Shown here in pieces: positions 24,005 to 32,585 of a DNA stretch of 47,011 nt. The translations under genes were made by a program, and so were the position numbers. The stretch covers positions 1 to 47,011 of the IMG/VR virus record IMGVR_UViG_3300032308_001953. One strand, 5' to 3'. The notes under the pieces are model-generated. The model searched no databases, was not told where the DNA came from, and saw only the letters and a list, made by a program, of their open reading frames with translations. Every line of letters begins with the position of its first letter. Positions within the stretch are counted from its first letter, which is position 1. Source of the stretch: a virus.

Positions 24005-24690
24005 TTGATTCGTTGCTGACAGTATTCAGTTAGAATACGTTCGCGGTGCCACTCATTGGCAAAGTTGCCTTGAGTAGAAAACTCATGAAAGCACGGCGTT
24101 CCCAGTGTGTAGTGTACCAGTTTTGCTTGAGGGTTTGGCTCATACTCAACATCTAGCCAGTTCCACTCTGGAGGCAGTTCTCCAATGCGATCATTGTCTA
24201 ACCACGAGAACCTGTGTAGTTCAGCGCCGGTTGCATGTTGGACGAACTCGGGAGTAAGTTTCCGGTTGGGAAAGCTACTACAATTCCACAAAATAACACT
24301 ACTCCAATTTTTTCGAGGATAGTCTTCATTTTTTGCTCCTAGATATTTTTCTGTCATCTTTGTTTTGTAGTCATGCTTGACTACCTGTACATCTTTGTAG
24401 GGATCTCTTAAATCCCAAAGTTCAGCAATGTCCCCACGAACAATCATGTCCCCATCAATGAATATTGCGTGACCTTTCCATCCCATGAGATGTGGTACTA
24501 AGAATCTAGTGTAGATAAAATGATTTGATCCATCGTTGTGAGTTTCTGTGTAGTCTTTAAACAAGTTCAGTGCCACTGGATGTATGGCCAGTGGCCGGGT
24601 AGAATGCCTTATAATTGAATTTACACAGGTATGATACGCAATGGCTTCTCTAGGATCGTAGCCTACAAAGATGGGAATGATGTCTGTCAT
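24001..24690 (-). CDS. Glycosyltransferase-like protein, GT-A
   Basis: A 229-residue protein. It begins IPIFVGYDPREAIAYHTC, a start typical of a GT8-like group found in phages and proteobacteria. HAIFIDGDMIVRGDI contains the DxD, and WSSVILWNC and PEWNWL are further group landmarks. The start overlaps the nucleotidyltransferase-cupin gene by four bases (ATGA), so the activated donor enzyme and the transferase are probably made together. Confidence 0.78.
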   Translation of the reverse strand: MTDIIPIFVGYDPREAIAYHTCVNSIIRHSTRPLAIHPVALNLFKDYTETHNDGSNHFIYTRFLVPHLMGWKGHAIFIDGDMIVRGDIAELWDLRDPYKDVQVVKHDYKTKMTEKYLGAKNEDYPRKNWSSVILWNCSSFPNRKLTPEFVQHATGAELHRFSWLDNDRIGELPPEWNWLDVEYEPNPQAKLVHYTLGTPCFHEFSTQGNFANEWHRERILTEYCQQRIN

Positions 24691-25451
24691 TGTCGTTCTA
24701 TATCAGTTTCATCGCAACGATCACCATACTGTATTTCTATTACTTTCAATGATTCCGTACCTTCGTTGGCCAGCTGATGCCACTCGCGACGGTTGATTAC
24801 TATCATTTGATTCTGTGAATACCGACCGTGTAGCTCTGCATCTGAAGATCTGTTTATGGTATAAAGCGTGGCTTCACCTTCGCTGACAAACCAAAGTTCG
24901 CCTCGATCTTCATGTCGTTGCATGCTCAGGGTCTTGCCCGGATCTACGGTAAGTTCTTTGAGTTTAACGTTGCGATTGGGCTCGTGCAACACACGATAAT
25001 ACCCCCAAGGTCTTTCTGTCTTTGGTGCTCGCCACTCTTGTAAAATCCAGCTACTGGAGTTGGCTTTGTCGAATCCGCCTATACCAAACACAAACTTTAA
25101 ATTAGAATCCACAACATCCATCTCGGGAATATTTTGATCTGTGCGATCTCCACCATTGGCAAATATCAATTCTGCTCGAGGGTAATGAGCTCGGACTTGC
25201 TGTATAAAATGTCGAGCCGATCCGTCGGTGTCGTCAAAGGTGTAAACTTCATCTACCATGGCTAGATTGTTGACAACGCACAGGCGCTCGTTCCAGGGCA
25301 TGAATGCTCGACCCTTTTTACGCTCTAACCATTCGTCAGAGTTTAGGCCAACAATCAACATGTCGCCCAAGGTTCGTGCCTCTTTGAAATATGCTATGTG
25401 TCCGGAATGTACAGGATCAAAGCCTCCGGTGACTAATACAATTTTGTTCAT
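24687..25451 (-). CDS. Nucleotidyltransferase-cupin fusion
   Basis: A 254-residue protein with two domains. Residues 1-140 form a cytidylyltransferase-type nucleotidyltransferase: VTGGFDPVHSGHI (T/HxGH motif, about 6-18), IVGLNSDEW, and SSSWILQEW in place of the ISSTxI motif. Residues about 148-254 form a cupin like the C-terminal mannose-6-phosphate isomerase domain: RPWGYYRVL, then TVDPGKTLSMQRHEDRGE with metal-type His/Glu. One protein could thus both isomerise and activate a sugar. The ATG at 25451 lies exactly five bases after TATAAATA, so the longer start (25472) is upstream of transcription and the message looks leaderless. Confidence 0.82.
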   Translation of the reverse strand: MNKIVLVTGGFDPVHSGHIAYFKEARTLGDMLIVGLNSDEWLERKKGRAFMPWNERLCVVNNLAMVDEVYTFDDTDGSARHFIQQVRAHYPRAELIFANGGDRTDQNIPEMDVVDSNLKFVFGIGGFDKANSSSWILQEWRAPKTERPWGYYRVLHEPNRNVKLKELTVDPGKTLSMQRHEDRGELWFVSEGEATLYTINRSSDAELHGRYSQNQMIVINRREWHQLANEGTESLKVIEIQYGDRCDETDIERQ

Positions 25452-25456
25452 GCAAG

Positions 25457-25464
25457 TATTTATA
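25457..25464 (-). promoter_or_regulatory. Late promoter TATAAATA, leaderless geometry
   Basis: An exact TATAAATA on the minus strand, then CTTGC, then the ATG at 25451. T4 late spacing puts +1 on the A of the start codon. No Shine-Dalgarno is present. Confidence 0.75.
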
Positions 25465-25489
25465 ATACACACATATTATGGAAATGGTA

Positions 25490-26248
25490 TTATTGATGCC
25501 CCATCCAACTAAGACTTTTATCAAGCCAAGGCAACACAAGATCGTGTTGTCTTAGATATCCATAACGGTTGATGGATTCCACAGCAGACTCGGGCAATAG
25601 TTCTTTTTCAGCAAGACTGTACCAGGTTGCGGTTCGTGGATCGCTGGGGGCTTGATCACTTTTATAAACTATGGCTCGTAGCCAAGGATCACTGGGTGCC
25701 TTTGAAAAAAATCCTGACCGACAATCCCATCCTGTGACGGCCAGCATGTGTATCAAACTGACCATGGTATGATTGTAATAACAGCCCGACGGTTGATCAA
25801 ACGCCTGCCGATTAAATTCCATGTTGGTAGTCTGTGGCAATATCAGCACCAACATACCATTGCTGGCACAGAGTCCTCTCCAATTGTTCAAGCACTGTAT
25901 TGGATTGATCATGTACTGGAATGTGTTGTGGCACCATAATATGTCATGAGCTCGCTTGCTGGGTAGTATGGTTTCTAAATCACTGTGTTGATATGATATG
26001 TTGGGAAGTCTTGCTTCTCGGCTGATACCTTCAATCAAGTCTATACCTGTGCATTGTATATTCAATGCCACAGCATCGTCATCTCTAGTGGTGCGTGTTG
26101 CCCACCATTGGAGATCCAACGCATCATAACCGCAGCCAAGATCTGCCACGCGAGCGATGCTTTCCATGAAATCATCATGTTCGTAGAGATCATTCAGCGT
26201 TCTCAAACTGTGTTCATGACTTTCCTGAGCGTTTTTAAAAGTTGTCAT
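25490..26248 (-). CDS. Class I SAM-dependent methyltransferase
   Basis: A 252-residue protein. VADLGCGYDALDLQWW (about 34-49) is motif I, CTGIDLIEG strand 2, and HDILWCHNTFQYM the strand-4 block, followed by a typical MLVLILP strand. It resembles UbiE/small-molecule methyltransferases. It overlaps the glycosyltransferase upstream by 14 bases and ends the operon that starts with gp32. Likely part of the glycan set by location; target unknown. Confidence 0.75.
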   Translation of the reverse strand: MTTFKNAQESHEHSLRTLNDLYEHDDFMESIARVADLGCGYDALDLQWWATRTTRDDDAVALNIQCTGIDLIEGISREARLPNISYQHSDLETILPSKRAHDILWCHNTFQYMINPIQCLNNWRGLCASNGMLVLILPQTTNMEFNRQAFDQPSGCYYNHTMVSLIHMLAVTGWDCRSGFFSKAPSDPWLRAIVYKSDQAPSDPRTATWYSLAEKELLPESAVESINRYGYLRQHDLVLPWLDKSLSWMGHQ

Positions 26249-27257
26249 ACATTAACCTATTCAATTGTTCTGTGTGCTTGCTAATACCTGTTGTATGTAT
26301 CTGTTTTATTAGTTCAGCATTTTTCTCAAGCCGTTGCCAGTGCTGTTTTCTCAACTCTGTTAGATCAAGATTACATACTTGTCTTGCCAACATAACTACC
26401 TGAGTCATTCTAACCCACGGATCTTGGATTTTGTCGTATTCGTGATTGTGAAATACATCATCAAAAACATCAAAGCCCATGTGTCGTACTTGATTGACTA
26501 GACCTGGAACTGCATACCAAATTGGAAATTGATGCCATGCTAGAGCCTTAAATGTTTTTTCGGTGATGAATATGCTACGCCACACGTTGGGATCAGTTTG
26601 ACTGGAGCTTTCCACCACAAGATTCACAGGAGCTCGGTAAAAAAAATCGTGATCAATTCTGTGCTGAAACACTTGATCGGCCATGGGTCTATCCACAATC
26701 ATTGGATAAGGTTGCGGCCATATCAACTGTTTAATGTCGTCGCTGGGCTCAACGCCATTGGTACCAAACGTCATTATAAGATCTGCTGGTTGAAATTTAC
26801 TCAGTAGTCGTTTGGCTAGATTTCCTCTACTGATACTGGGTCTACGCATGAGACATACTAACTTGTGTGTGATGTCAAGATTAGCCCAGTTGACATGATA
26901 ATGCTCAAGATGCATAAACCAATTACCATTATAAATCAGTCTATCTGGCAAACAGATTGCTGGGTAGGGTAATACATCAACATCTACTACGCAACTAAAT
27001 GCCACACGAAACTGTGAAGGTGGTAGTCCTTGTGCTGTCAAAAACAAAAACAAATGATTGATATCGTTGTGATCAATGCCTTCGGGCTTTAGATCAACAA
27101 CCCAGGTATAATTTTTAATATTATCAACAGATACTTCAATGCTGGCAAGATCATCAATTACTGTTTGGCCAATGTCAGCGGATCTCAGTATAGCCGAATC
27201 AAGATTTCTCCAGGCATCATAAAAAATAAAACGATCTTGCAGTCTTGCACGATTCAT
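26235..27257 (-). CDS. Glycosyltransferase-like protein (GT10-like C-terminus)
   Basis: A 340-residue protein. The C-terminal half contains IFITEKTFKALAWHQFPIWY, then GLVNQVRHMGFDVFDDV. This T-E-K-x-x-x-x-L...P block resembles the donor-binding region of fucosyltransferase-type (GT10) enzymes. The gene at 37230-38255 has the same block and the same F-x-x-F-x-D-x-x-x-x-x-Y-D continuation, so the two are paralogues. It lies two bases after uvsY, linking the recombination operon with glycan genes. The assignment is by motif only. Confidence 0.6.
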   Translation of the reverse strand: MNRARLQDRFIFYDAWRNLDSAILRSADIGQTVIDDLASIEVSVDNIKNYTWVVDLKPEGIDHNDINHLFLFLTAQGLPPSQFRVAFSCVVDVDVLPYPAICLPDRLIYNGNWFMHLEHYHVNWANLDITHKLVCLMRRPSISRGNLAKRLLSKFQPADLIMTFGTNGVEPSDDIKQLIWPQPYPMIVDRPMADQVFQHRIDHDFFYRAPVNLVVESSSQTDPNVWRSIFITEKTFKALAWHQFPIWYAVPGLVNQVRHMGFDVFDDVFHNHEYDKIQDPWVRMTQVVMLARQVCNLDLTELRKQHWQRLEKNAELIKQIHTTGISKHTEQLNRLMYDNF

Positions 27258-27258
27258 G

Positions 27259-27711
27259 TTAGATTTGTATGTCTTCCATGCCAGCAGTACGCAATCGAAC
27301 TATGTGTCCCATTTGCCACTGCTTGGTATCAAGCCCTTTGAGAATGCCCAACCACTTGTTTCGTAGCAGTGCAACTTCATTGATTATGGTCTCAAAGTCA
27401 ATGACTTCATCTTCACCGTCCACATACTTTTCAGCGTCTCGACTGGTCAGCACTCGTGCATAGGCTTCTAGGTACTTTTGAAAATGTCTACGTCGAATTT
27501 TGCGTAATTGTATGTTAAGAAAGTTAAGAACAGCTTCAATTTCTTGAAGTTGGTTAAAACGGAATTCAGTGATGCCAGGCAGAGCAGAAATATTTTTTTC
27601 CACAAGACCACCAATGCGACAATCACGTCTGGCATCTTCCAACTCACGTTCATAATGAGCTATAAAATCTGGAATCTCTCCAAGATTGGCAACTACTCGA
27701 CTATACCACAT
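27259..27711 (-). CDS. uvsY: Recombination mediator, UvsY-like
   Basis: A 150-residue helical protein, near the 137 residues of T4 UvsY. The central basic helix (LRKIRRRHFQKYLEAYAR) and the C-terminal part (ARVLTSRDAEKYV, then WLGILKGLDTKQWQMGHI) fit the UvsY layout, where T4 has a similar W-G-I-L...K-x-x-G-F-x-I-x-H-I. UvsY loads UvsX on gp32-coated ssDNA; uvsX and gp32 are in the same operon upstream. It overlaps the radical SAM stop by 11 bases. Similarity is modest, so the name is probable rather than certain. Confidence 0.65.
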   Translation of the reverse strand: MWYSRVVANLGEIPDFIAHYERELEDARRDCRIGGLVEKNISALPGITEFRFNQLQEIEAVLNFLNIQLRKIRRRHFQKYLEAYARVLTSRDAEKYVDGEDEVIDFETIINEVALLRNKWLGILKGLDTKQWQMGHIVRLRTAGMEDIQI

Positions 27712-28948
27712 TTTTAAACTCCTTGGTCAACCACGGAAACGTCATTTGCCAGTCAAGGCTACGACGTCGATCTATTTCATTGAGAAAATGGAACAAATTT
27801 GTAATCTGTTCCTGATTACGTTGGTGAGTGTTGAACTCAGTTTTTAGTCCTGCCATCAATGCGCGAGCATGCTGTTGTTGCCAGGTGGTGTTGGGCATTT
27901 CATTTAGCACAAGATCTAAATCTTTATCAAAAAAACCTGCACCAAAAATTCCTGGGTAAAGGTGCGGTCTATTGTTACAACTCATAAAGTAATGCCCAAT
28001 CTCTCGTGACTCGCGCTGTTGATTGACAAATCGCACAAGGTCAATCATTGACTTGATCCCTAGACCGGTAATGGTTTGATTGATATTGAGTGTGATCCAG
28101 CGTTGACCAACAAGGTATTCAAAATTGCTTTTCCATTCCTGCATGTTGATGCCGTGACGTATATATTCTTGCTCGCTGCCCCAGCAGTCAATACTGCAAG
28201 TAAGATCAAATCTTTTGATGCGCCGCTGTTTTAACAGTAGTTTGATTCTTTCTAGAAACGACTCTAACTTGTGTCTTGATACTTTTAAGTTAGAAACAAC
28301 ATTGAATTCCAGTTCAGGATTGCTGTGTTGTTCAAGAAACAACAAACACGTTTCAAATTGACTCTGGAAGAAAGGTTCCCCGCCCAACACATGTAATCGA
28401 CGCAGAGTTGAATAGTTGTTTTCCATCCAGACCCAAAACTTTGACGACATTGACTCAAACTTGTCAATTTTAGTTGATGTATTTTTAATCTCTAAAGTGT
28501 CATGTTTGAACTCGCCATATTTTAAATTTTCTTGTTGTATACGACTGCTGAATTTATCCTCGCAATAGATACAACTCATATTACAAACATTATCAAGATA
28601 CACTTCCACAATTCGCGGAGTCACATCCACGGCTGTGGGATTGCTATCCAACTCTGGCGGAACAAGATTTGGGATCTCAATCTGAAACTGACGATCGCTT
28701 TTGCCCCCGGCACGTTCAATATTGGCACAGTATTCGCATCCACCTTCCGGCCATTGACCTCGAAGCATGAGTTCTCTGTCGTTTAGTTTTTTTTCTGTGT
28801 TATGGAAACGATCAAACTGGTCTGGATCAATCTTGGTTTCGTTTACGCGATGGCAAGAGTTGGTCTCACCAGTATATAAATGTATGGTGCTCCAGGTCCA
28901 CTTGAGCTGACAGGCAGTTTCTGTTTTGATTGGAAAGTATTTGTTCAT
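27701..28948 (-). CDS. Radical SAM enzyme (twitch type) 2
   Basis: A 415-residue protein. CNMSCIYC (CX3CX2C) lies near residue 127 rather than at the N-terminus. It is preceded by a long segment with Cys residues (CQLKW, SCHRVN, CEYCANI), the layout of twitch-domain radical SAM proteins that bind extra clusters. LHVLGGEPFFQ is the glycine-rich SAM-binding GGE motif. The ATG at 28948 overlaps the previous gene (ATGA). With its neighbour it forms a pair of related enzymes within the uvsX-uvsY operon. Substrate unknown; peptide or nucleic-acid modification are both possible. Confidence 0.83.
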   Translation of the reverse strand: MNKYFPIKTETACQLKWTWSTIHLYTGETNSCHRVNETKIDPDQFDRFHNTEKKLNDRELMLRGQWPEGGCEYCANIERAGGKSDRQFQIEIPNLVPPELDSNPTAVDVTPRIVEVYLDNVCNMSCIYCEDKFSSRIQQENLKYGEFKHDTLEIKNTSTKIDKFESMSSKFWVWMENNYSTLRRLHVLGGEPFFQSQFETCLLFLEQHSNPELEFNVVSNLKVSRHKLESFLERIKLLLKQRRIKRFDLTCSIDCWGSEQEYIRHGINMQEWKSNFEYLVGQRWITLNINQTITGLGIKSMIDLVRFVNQQRESREIGHYFMSCNNRPHLYPGIFGAGFFDKDLDLVLNEMPNTTWQQQHARALMAGLKTEFNTHQRNQEQITNLFHFLNEIDRRRSLDWQMTFPWLTKEFKNVV

Positions 28949-30087
28949 TGCTCGAGCCAAGTTGCCAATGATGTTGGAAAAGCATTTAGGTTTAGAGATC
29001 TGCGTTTGGCAAACTCTTTAATGTATGCTTTTAGATTATACACTTGTTTTTCTGTAGGGTCAACCTCTAAGGCATGACCAACAAAGTCGGGCAGATATTG
29101 CAAGTCTTTCTGAACAAGATCTTTGGTAGATTGATCCAACACATTGATAGCCAAGTAGTCAGGATCGGTGCAAGGTTGAAAGTTTATAGGTGTTTCGCTA
29201 GCCCAGTCAATAAAAGCTCGGAGGCCGGGCAATGTTAGATTGGTCACTGTGGCATTGAACTTGTAGCTGATATTTTTTTCTTTTAACTGATCAATGTTGT
29301 TGTTGAAACGTTGCCATGTGTTTCCATATCTTGCAAACTCGTATGCATCACCAATGTTCTCGGCGCTGATTATCACAGTCACATTGTCAGGAAGCTGTTC
29401 TATTTCTCGAGCAAATCTTTTTTCGTCAACTCCGAGACCTGACCAAACTCGAACAGCAACAGTGCTGGGTATAGCACTGATGAGTTTGTGTAGATCAAGA
29501 TATAAAAAAGGTTCTCCACCAGTGATCATTATTTCCTTTAGTGTGGAACTTTGGCATAACGCAGACAGTTCTTCAAGTATGTGCTGGCGGCTAGGAGAAG
29601 ATGCTATTTCTTTTTGACTTACGAACCCTAGTATCCTATCGGTGTTATTGATAACAAATCGATCATCGGTTCTGTCCACTGGATAAGTTTCTTTGGCAAC
29701 ATCTCTACCCCAGGCGGTGCTATAAAATTTACAACAATACACGCAGGTCATATTACAATCTGTTCCTACCACAACATTCAATGTCTCTGGTGAAGAAATT
29801 ATATTTTCATGCGTTAGTTCTGAGCCAGACATAGTCATTCGTCGGCTAGGCATGTCCTGAGATTCTGGTATCCAGCACGAAGAACTACAGCTTGGCACCA
29901 GGGTATCATCCAGCATCATCTGTCGTTCTTGTTGTAATAGTGGAGTGTTGAAAATTTGCCCTGGATTTTGGTTAAGCCAGGACAGATCTATACGCTGTGG
30001 TGTAGCCGCACAGCAACTAAATGTTTGAAACTTTTCTAAATCAACTGAAAGCCACCAAAACTTTTGATTGCAGTAGTATTTTGACAT
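28945..30087 (-). CDS. Radical SAM enzyme (twitch type) 1
   Basis: A 380-residue protein. CNMTCVYC near residue 114 is the CX3CX2C motif; IMITGGEPFLYLD is the GGE motif. The N-terminus has FSCCAATP and SCSSSCWIPE, cysteine pairs placed like those of its neighbour, so the two share architecture and may act in sequence or as a heterodimer. The start is the ATG in a TGATG junction with the 80-residue gene. Its place between uvsX and uvsY is unexpected for a T4-like phage. Confidence 0.83.
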   Translation of the reverse strand: MSKYYCNQKFWWLSVDLEKFQTFSCCAATPQRIDLSWLNQNPGQIFNTPLLQQERQMMLDDTLVPSCSSSCWIPESQDMPSRRMTMSGSELTHENIISSPETLNVVVGTDCNMTCVYCCKFYSTAWGRDVAKETYPVDRTDDRFVINNTDRILGFVSQKEIASSPSRQHILEELSALCQSSTLKEIMITGGEPFLYLDLHKLISAIPSTVAVRVWSGLGVDEKRFAREIEQLPDNVTVIISAENIGDAYEFARYGNTWQRFNNNIDQLKEKNISYKFNATVTNLTLPGLRAFIDWASETPINFQPCTDPDYLAINVLDQSTKDLVQKDLQYLPDFVGHALEVDPTEKQVYNLKAYIKEFAKRRSLNLNAFPTSLATWLEQ

Positions 30088-30329
30088 CAATAATCATCAT
30101 CATCGTAGCTGTCGTCTTCCTCTTCTTCAAGCTCTTCTTCTTCTTTGAGGTAGTCGGCCAAAGCACGTTTAATCTCTCCATCACCTTTGAATGCTGTTTT
30201 GATTTCTTCTGCAGAAACATCATTGTCAATCAACACTGACACCATGGTCTCTGCGGCGTCATTGCGATCCACTGAATTGATGTGTCTCTTGATTTCTGTC
30301 CAAATTTCGCTTGCTAATTCTACTGACAT
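30087..30329 (-). CDS. Small acidic-tailed protein after uvsX
   Basis: An 80-residue protein. The N-terminal about 60 residues are predicted helices; the last 20 are almost all Glu, Asp and Tyr, resembling the acidic tails of gp32 and other proteins that recruit partners to ssDNA. It begins three bases after the uvsX stop and overlaps the next gene (TGATG). Similar small genes follow uvsX in T4-like aquatic phages. A role as a UvsX/gp32 partner is inference. Confidence 0.7.
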   Translation of the reverse strand: MSVELASEIWTEIKRHINSVDRNDAAETMVSVLIDNDVSAEEIKTAFKGDGEIKRALADYLKEEEELEEEEDDSYDDDDY

Positions 30330-30332
30330 TGT

Positions 30333-31391
30333 TTATTCCTCCGCGGCAGTATCTTCAGTACTTACCGTTTCTTTCTGGTTTGAGAAATCGGCCATGACCT
30401 TGTCAAGGCATCCGTCTTCATTTGATTCCCAGGCCTTGCGGAACTGTTTGATAATTTCACCATCACTAGTCACAAACATCAGTCGATTTCCATCTTTCTT
30501 TAGGATACCTTTTTTCTCAGCCAAGTCAACAAGACCACTGTGTGGGCTCATGCCTGTGGTGTAAGGAATCTTGACTTGTACACCTTCAAACGGTTTAGCA
30601 TAACGTGTTTTCATGATCTTACAAGCGGCACGAATACCGTTAACTTCGCTAACTTTGTTGCCGTCTTCGTCTTCTTTAAGTTTTAACTTCTTCATAGCAA
30701 CAACAATACTCGAAGCGTAGATAAAGCCTTGTCCACCTGAAATTTTGTCGTCTGGATCAAACATATCTTGACTTGCGTATGTGTGGTTAGTACATACCAT
30801 GCCAATGTTGTAGCTACCAAACATGTTGACACAGTTGCGAACCAGTGCTGTGAGTGCTTTGGGTTTACGACCCAAGTCGCCCTTCATCTCACCTGCTTCA
30901 AACTGATTAACGTCTGTGGGAGTCAACAACATGCCCAAGCTGTCAATCACAAACAATACTTTAGGACGCTCGCCATCGGGCAAGGCCTTGTAGTCACTCA
31001 TAAATGTTGAAATTGTTTTGGCCACATCGTCAATCATGGCCATACTTAACTTGAGCAGTTTGCTTTCGCTAGTGTCCACACCTAGTGCTTTCAACCAAGC
31101 TTCGTCCAGCGCATTCTCACTGTCGATTAACACTACAAAGATACCTTGCTCTTGTGCGTGTTTTACAATGTTGCCAGAACAGATGTATGATTTGCCTGCG
31201 CCAGAATCACCGGCAAACACAGTTACTTTACCCAACGGAATACCTTTGTTAAAGTCTCCGGAGATAAGATAGTTTAATGCAAAATTGCCTGTGGAGATCC
31301 AGTCTGTAGGATCGTTGAATCCAACACTGAGTCCATCGATGCTTTTTGTAATTTCCTTACGGAATTTTGATACGTCAAAGGGTTTACCCAT
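30333..31391 (-). CDS. uvsX: UvsX recombinase (RecA family)
   Basis: A 352-residue protein, near the 391 of T4 UvsX. Walker A GDSGAGKS (61-68), Walker B VLFVIDSLGML and the L2-type region ISGGQGFIYASSIVV are all present. The N-terminus (FNDPTDWISTGNFALNYLIS) is characteristic of UvsX. It forms filaments on ssDNA for strand exchange and recombination-dependent replication, with gp32 and UvsY from the same operon. AGGTG lies about 5 bases before the ATG. A 25-base hairpin separates it from gp32. Confidence 0.95.
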   Translation of the reverse strand: MGKPFDVSKFRKEITKSIDGLSVGFNDPTDWISTGNFALNYLISGDFNKGIPLGKVTVFAGDSGAGKSYICSGNIVKHAQEQGIFVVLIDSENALDEAWLKALGVDTSESKLLKLSMAMIDDVAKTISTFMSDYKALPDGERPKVLFVIDSLGMLLTPTDVNQFEAGEMKGDLGRKPKALTALVRNCVNMFGSYNIGMVCTNHTYASQDMFDPDDKISGGQGFIYASSIVVAMKKLKLKEDEDGNKVSEVNGIRAACKIMKTRYAKPFEGVQVKIPYTTGMSPHSGLVDLAEKKGILKKDGNRLMFVTSDGEIIKQFRKAWESNEDGCLDKVMADFSNQKETVSTEDTAAEE

Positions 31392-31414
31392 ATTTCACCT
31401 ATGTTTAGAAAGAA

Positions 31415-31439
31415 GCACAAGGGCATTACACCCTTGTGC
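31415..31439 (-). terminator. Hairpin between gp32 and uvsX (attenuator?)
   Basis: GCACAAGGG (31415-31423) and CCCTTGTGC (31431-31439) form a perfect 9-bp stem with a 7-base loop. On the minus strand it is followed by TTCTTTCT rather than a pure T-run, so termination is probably partial. That would give more gp32 than uvsX message. Confidence 0.65.
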
Positions 31440-31458
31440 AGAACGCTCGTATATATTG

Positions 31459-32439
31459 TTACTTGTTCTGACGAGCGCGGATCATGGCCAAAATATCTTC
31501 AGCTTTTTGAGCTGGTTTGGCTTCAACCGGTGCTGTAGCAGCCGGTACATCATCTTCTTCGTCAAACGAGCTTGTAGGTGCAACTGCCTTGGCCGCTGGC
31601 GCGGTTTGTTCTGCCACTGGTGTAGAGTTAGCAGAGGAACCTTGTGGAGCCGAAACTCCTGCTGGACGGAAGTAAGCACCCCAACGATCTGCATCATAAG
31701 GTTTGCCATCCACAGAAGCTTCAAACATTTCTTTGATAACTTTGAGTTCAGCGTCGCTGGGTTTCTTTGGAAGAAAGTCTGACAGTGTGAACAATCCATG
31801 TGTGTCTACTGCGGCTTGTTCTTGCTCGGTCAATGCCGATTCCTTGCGAGCCCACTTGGATGTAGAGTAGTCTGCGTATCCACCTTTTGATGTTTTGCTG
31901 ATACGGAAATCCAAACCACGCATCAAGTCAGTTGGCAACTCTTCCAATTCAGGATCCATGAGTGCTGATTTGATTGTTTGGAAAATCTGAGGACCAATGA
32001 TAAATCTACGGATGGGATTTTCTGGGTGCTTGTCATCTGCCAAGGGATTCTCACGAACAAAACCTTGCATGATGTAACTGCGTTTTTTCCAGTACTTACG
32101 CCCCATGTCTTCAAGAGCTTTGTCTTTGAACCATGTGCGTACTTCTGCCAGTACTGGGCAAGCCTCTCCCCACATTTCAACGCAAGGAACTTGAACTTGA
32201 ACTTGTTTAGAGTCCATTTCGCCCTTGATGCCGTTGAATGGTAGTTTGATCATTGCACGTTCTACCCAAAAGAAAGTGTTCTTTGAATCACCATCGGGCA
32301 AGAAACGAAGTGTTGCGCTTTGTCCTTCGTCGATGTTCCAGTGTGGGTAAATTGCGTTATCGCCGCCAGATTGTTGATTACCGCCTTTGTTCGACTCTGC
32401 GGCTTGGAGTCGTGCGCGGATTTCTGCTAATGATGCCAT
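31459..32439 (-). CDS. gp32: Single-stranded DNA-binding protein gp32
   Basis: A 326-residue protein. It starts MASLAEIRARLQ, the basic helical N-terminal domain used for cooperative binding. The OB-fold core has SATLRFLPDGD, FFWVERAMIKLPF and YWKKRSYIMQGFV, a pattern conserved in T4-like phages. CVEMWGEACP may supply metal ligands. The C-terminus has an acidic EEDD segment followed by a helix. The ATG at 32439 has GAAAGGA about 12 bases upstream; the longer frame is discarded because it begins in the leader. Confidence 0.93.
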   Translation of the reverse strand: MASLAEIRARLQAAESNKGGNQQSGGDNAIYPHWNIDEGQSATLRFLPDGDSKNTFFWVERAMIKLPFNGIKGEMDSKQVQVQVPCVEMWGEACPVLAEVRTWFKDKALEDMGRKYWKKRSYIMQGFVRENPLADDKHPENPIRRFIIGPQIFQTIKSALMDPELEELPTDLMRGLDFRISKTSKGGYADYSTSKWARKESALTEQEQAAVDTHGLFTLSDFLPKKPSDAELKVIKEMFEASVDGKPYDADRWGAYFRPAGVSAPQGSSANSTPVAEQTAPAAKAVAPTSSFDEEDDVPAATAPVEAKPAQKAEDILAMIRARQNK

Positions 32440-32507
32440 AATAGAAATTGTCCTTTCAAGAAATTTTAAATTGCCTATATATGCCTTGCATACACCCAAC
32501 TGAGTGT

Positions 32508-32536
32508 AGCATAGATATTTATACTGTCAATGTCAA
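32508..32536 (-). promoter_or_regulatory. Overlapping early and late promoters of gp32
   Basis: The minus strand has TTGACA (32531-32536), a 17-base spacer and TATGCT (32508-32513), a sigma70-type promoter. An exact late element TATAAATA (32516-32523) lies within the spacer. The gp32 operon could therefore be transcribed both early and late, but not from both at once. The leader to the ATG is about 60-80 bases. Confidence 0.75.
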
Positions 32537-32570
32537 ATGGTAGAATTTCTACTGCCGTTTGGTCAATGTG

Positions 32571-32578
32571 TTTAAATA
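32571..32578 (+). promoter_or_regulatory. Late-promoter-like TTTAAATA
   Basis: One mismatch from TATAAATA. Predicted +1 is 32584, two bases before the ATG at 32586. No Shine-Dalgarno sequence is present. Confidence 0.45.
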
Positions 32579-32585
32579 TCAGCAT

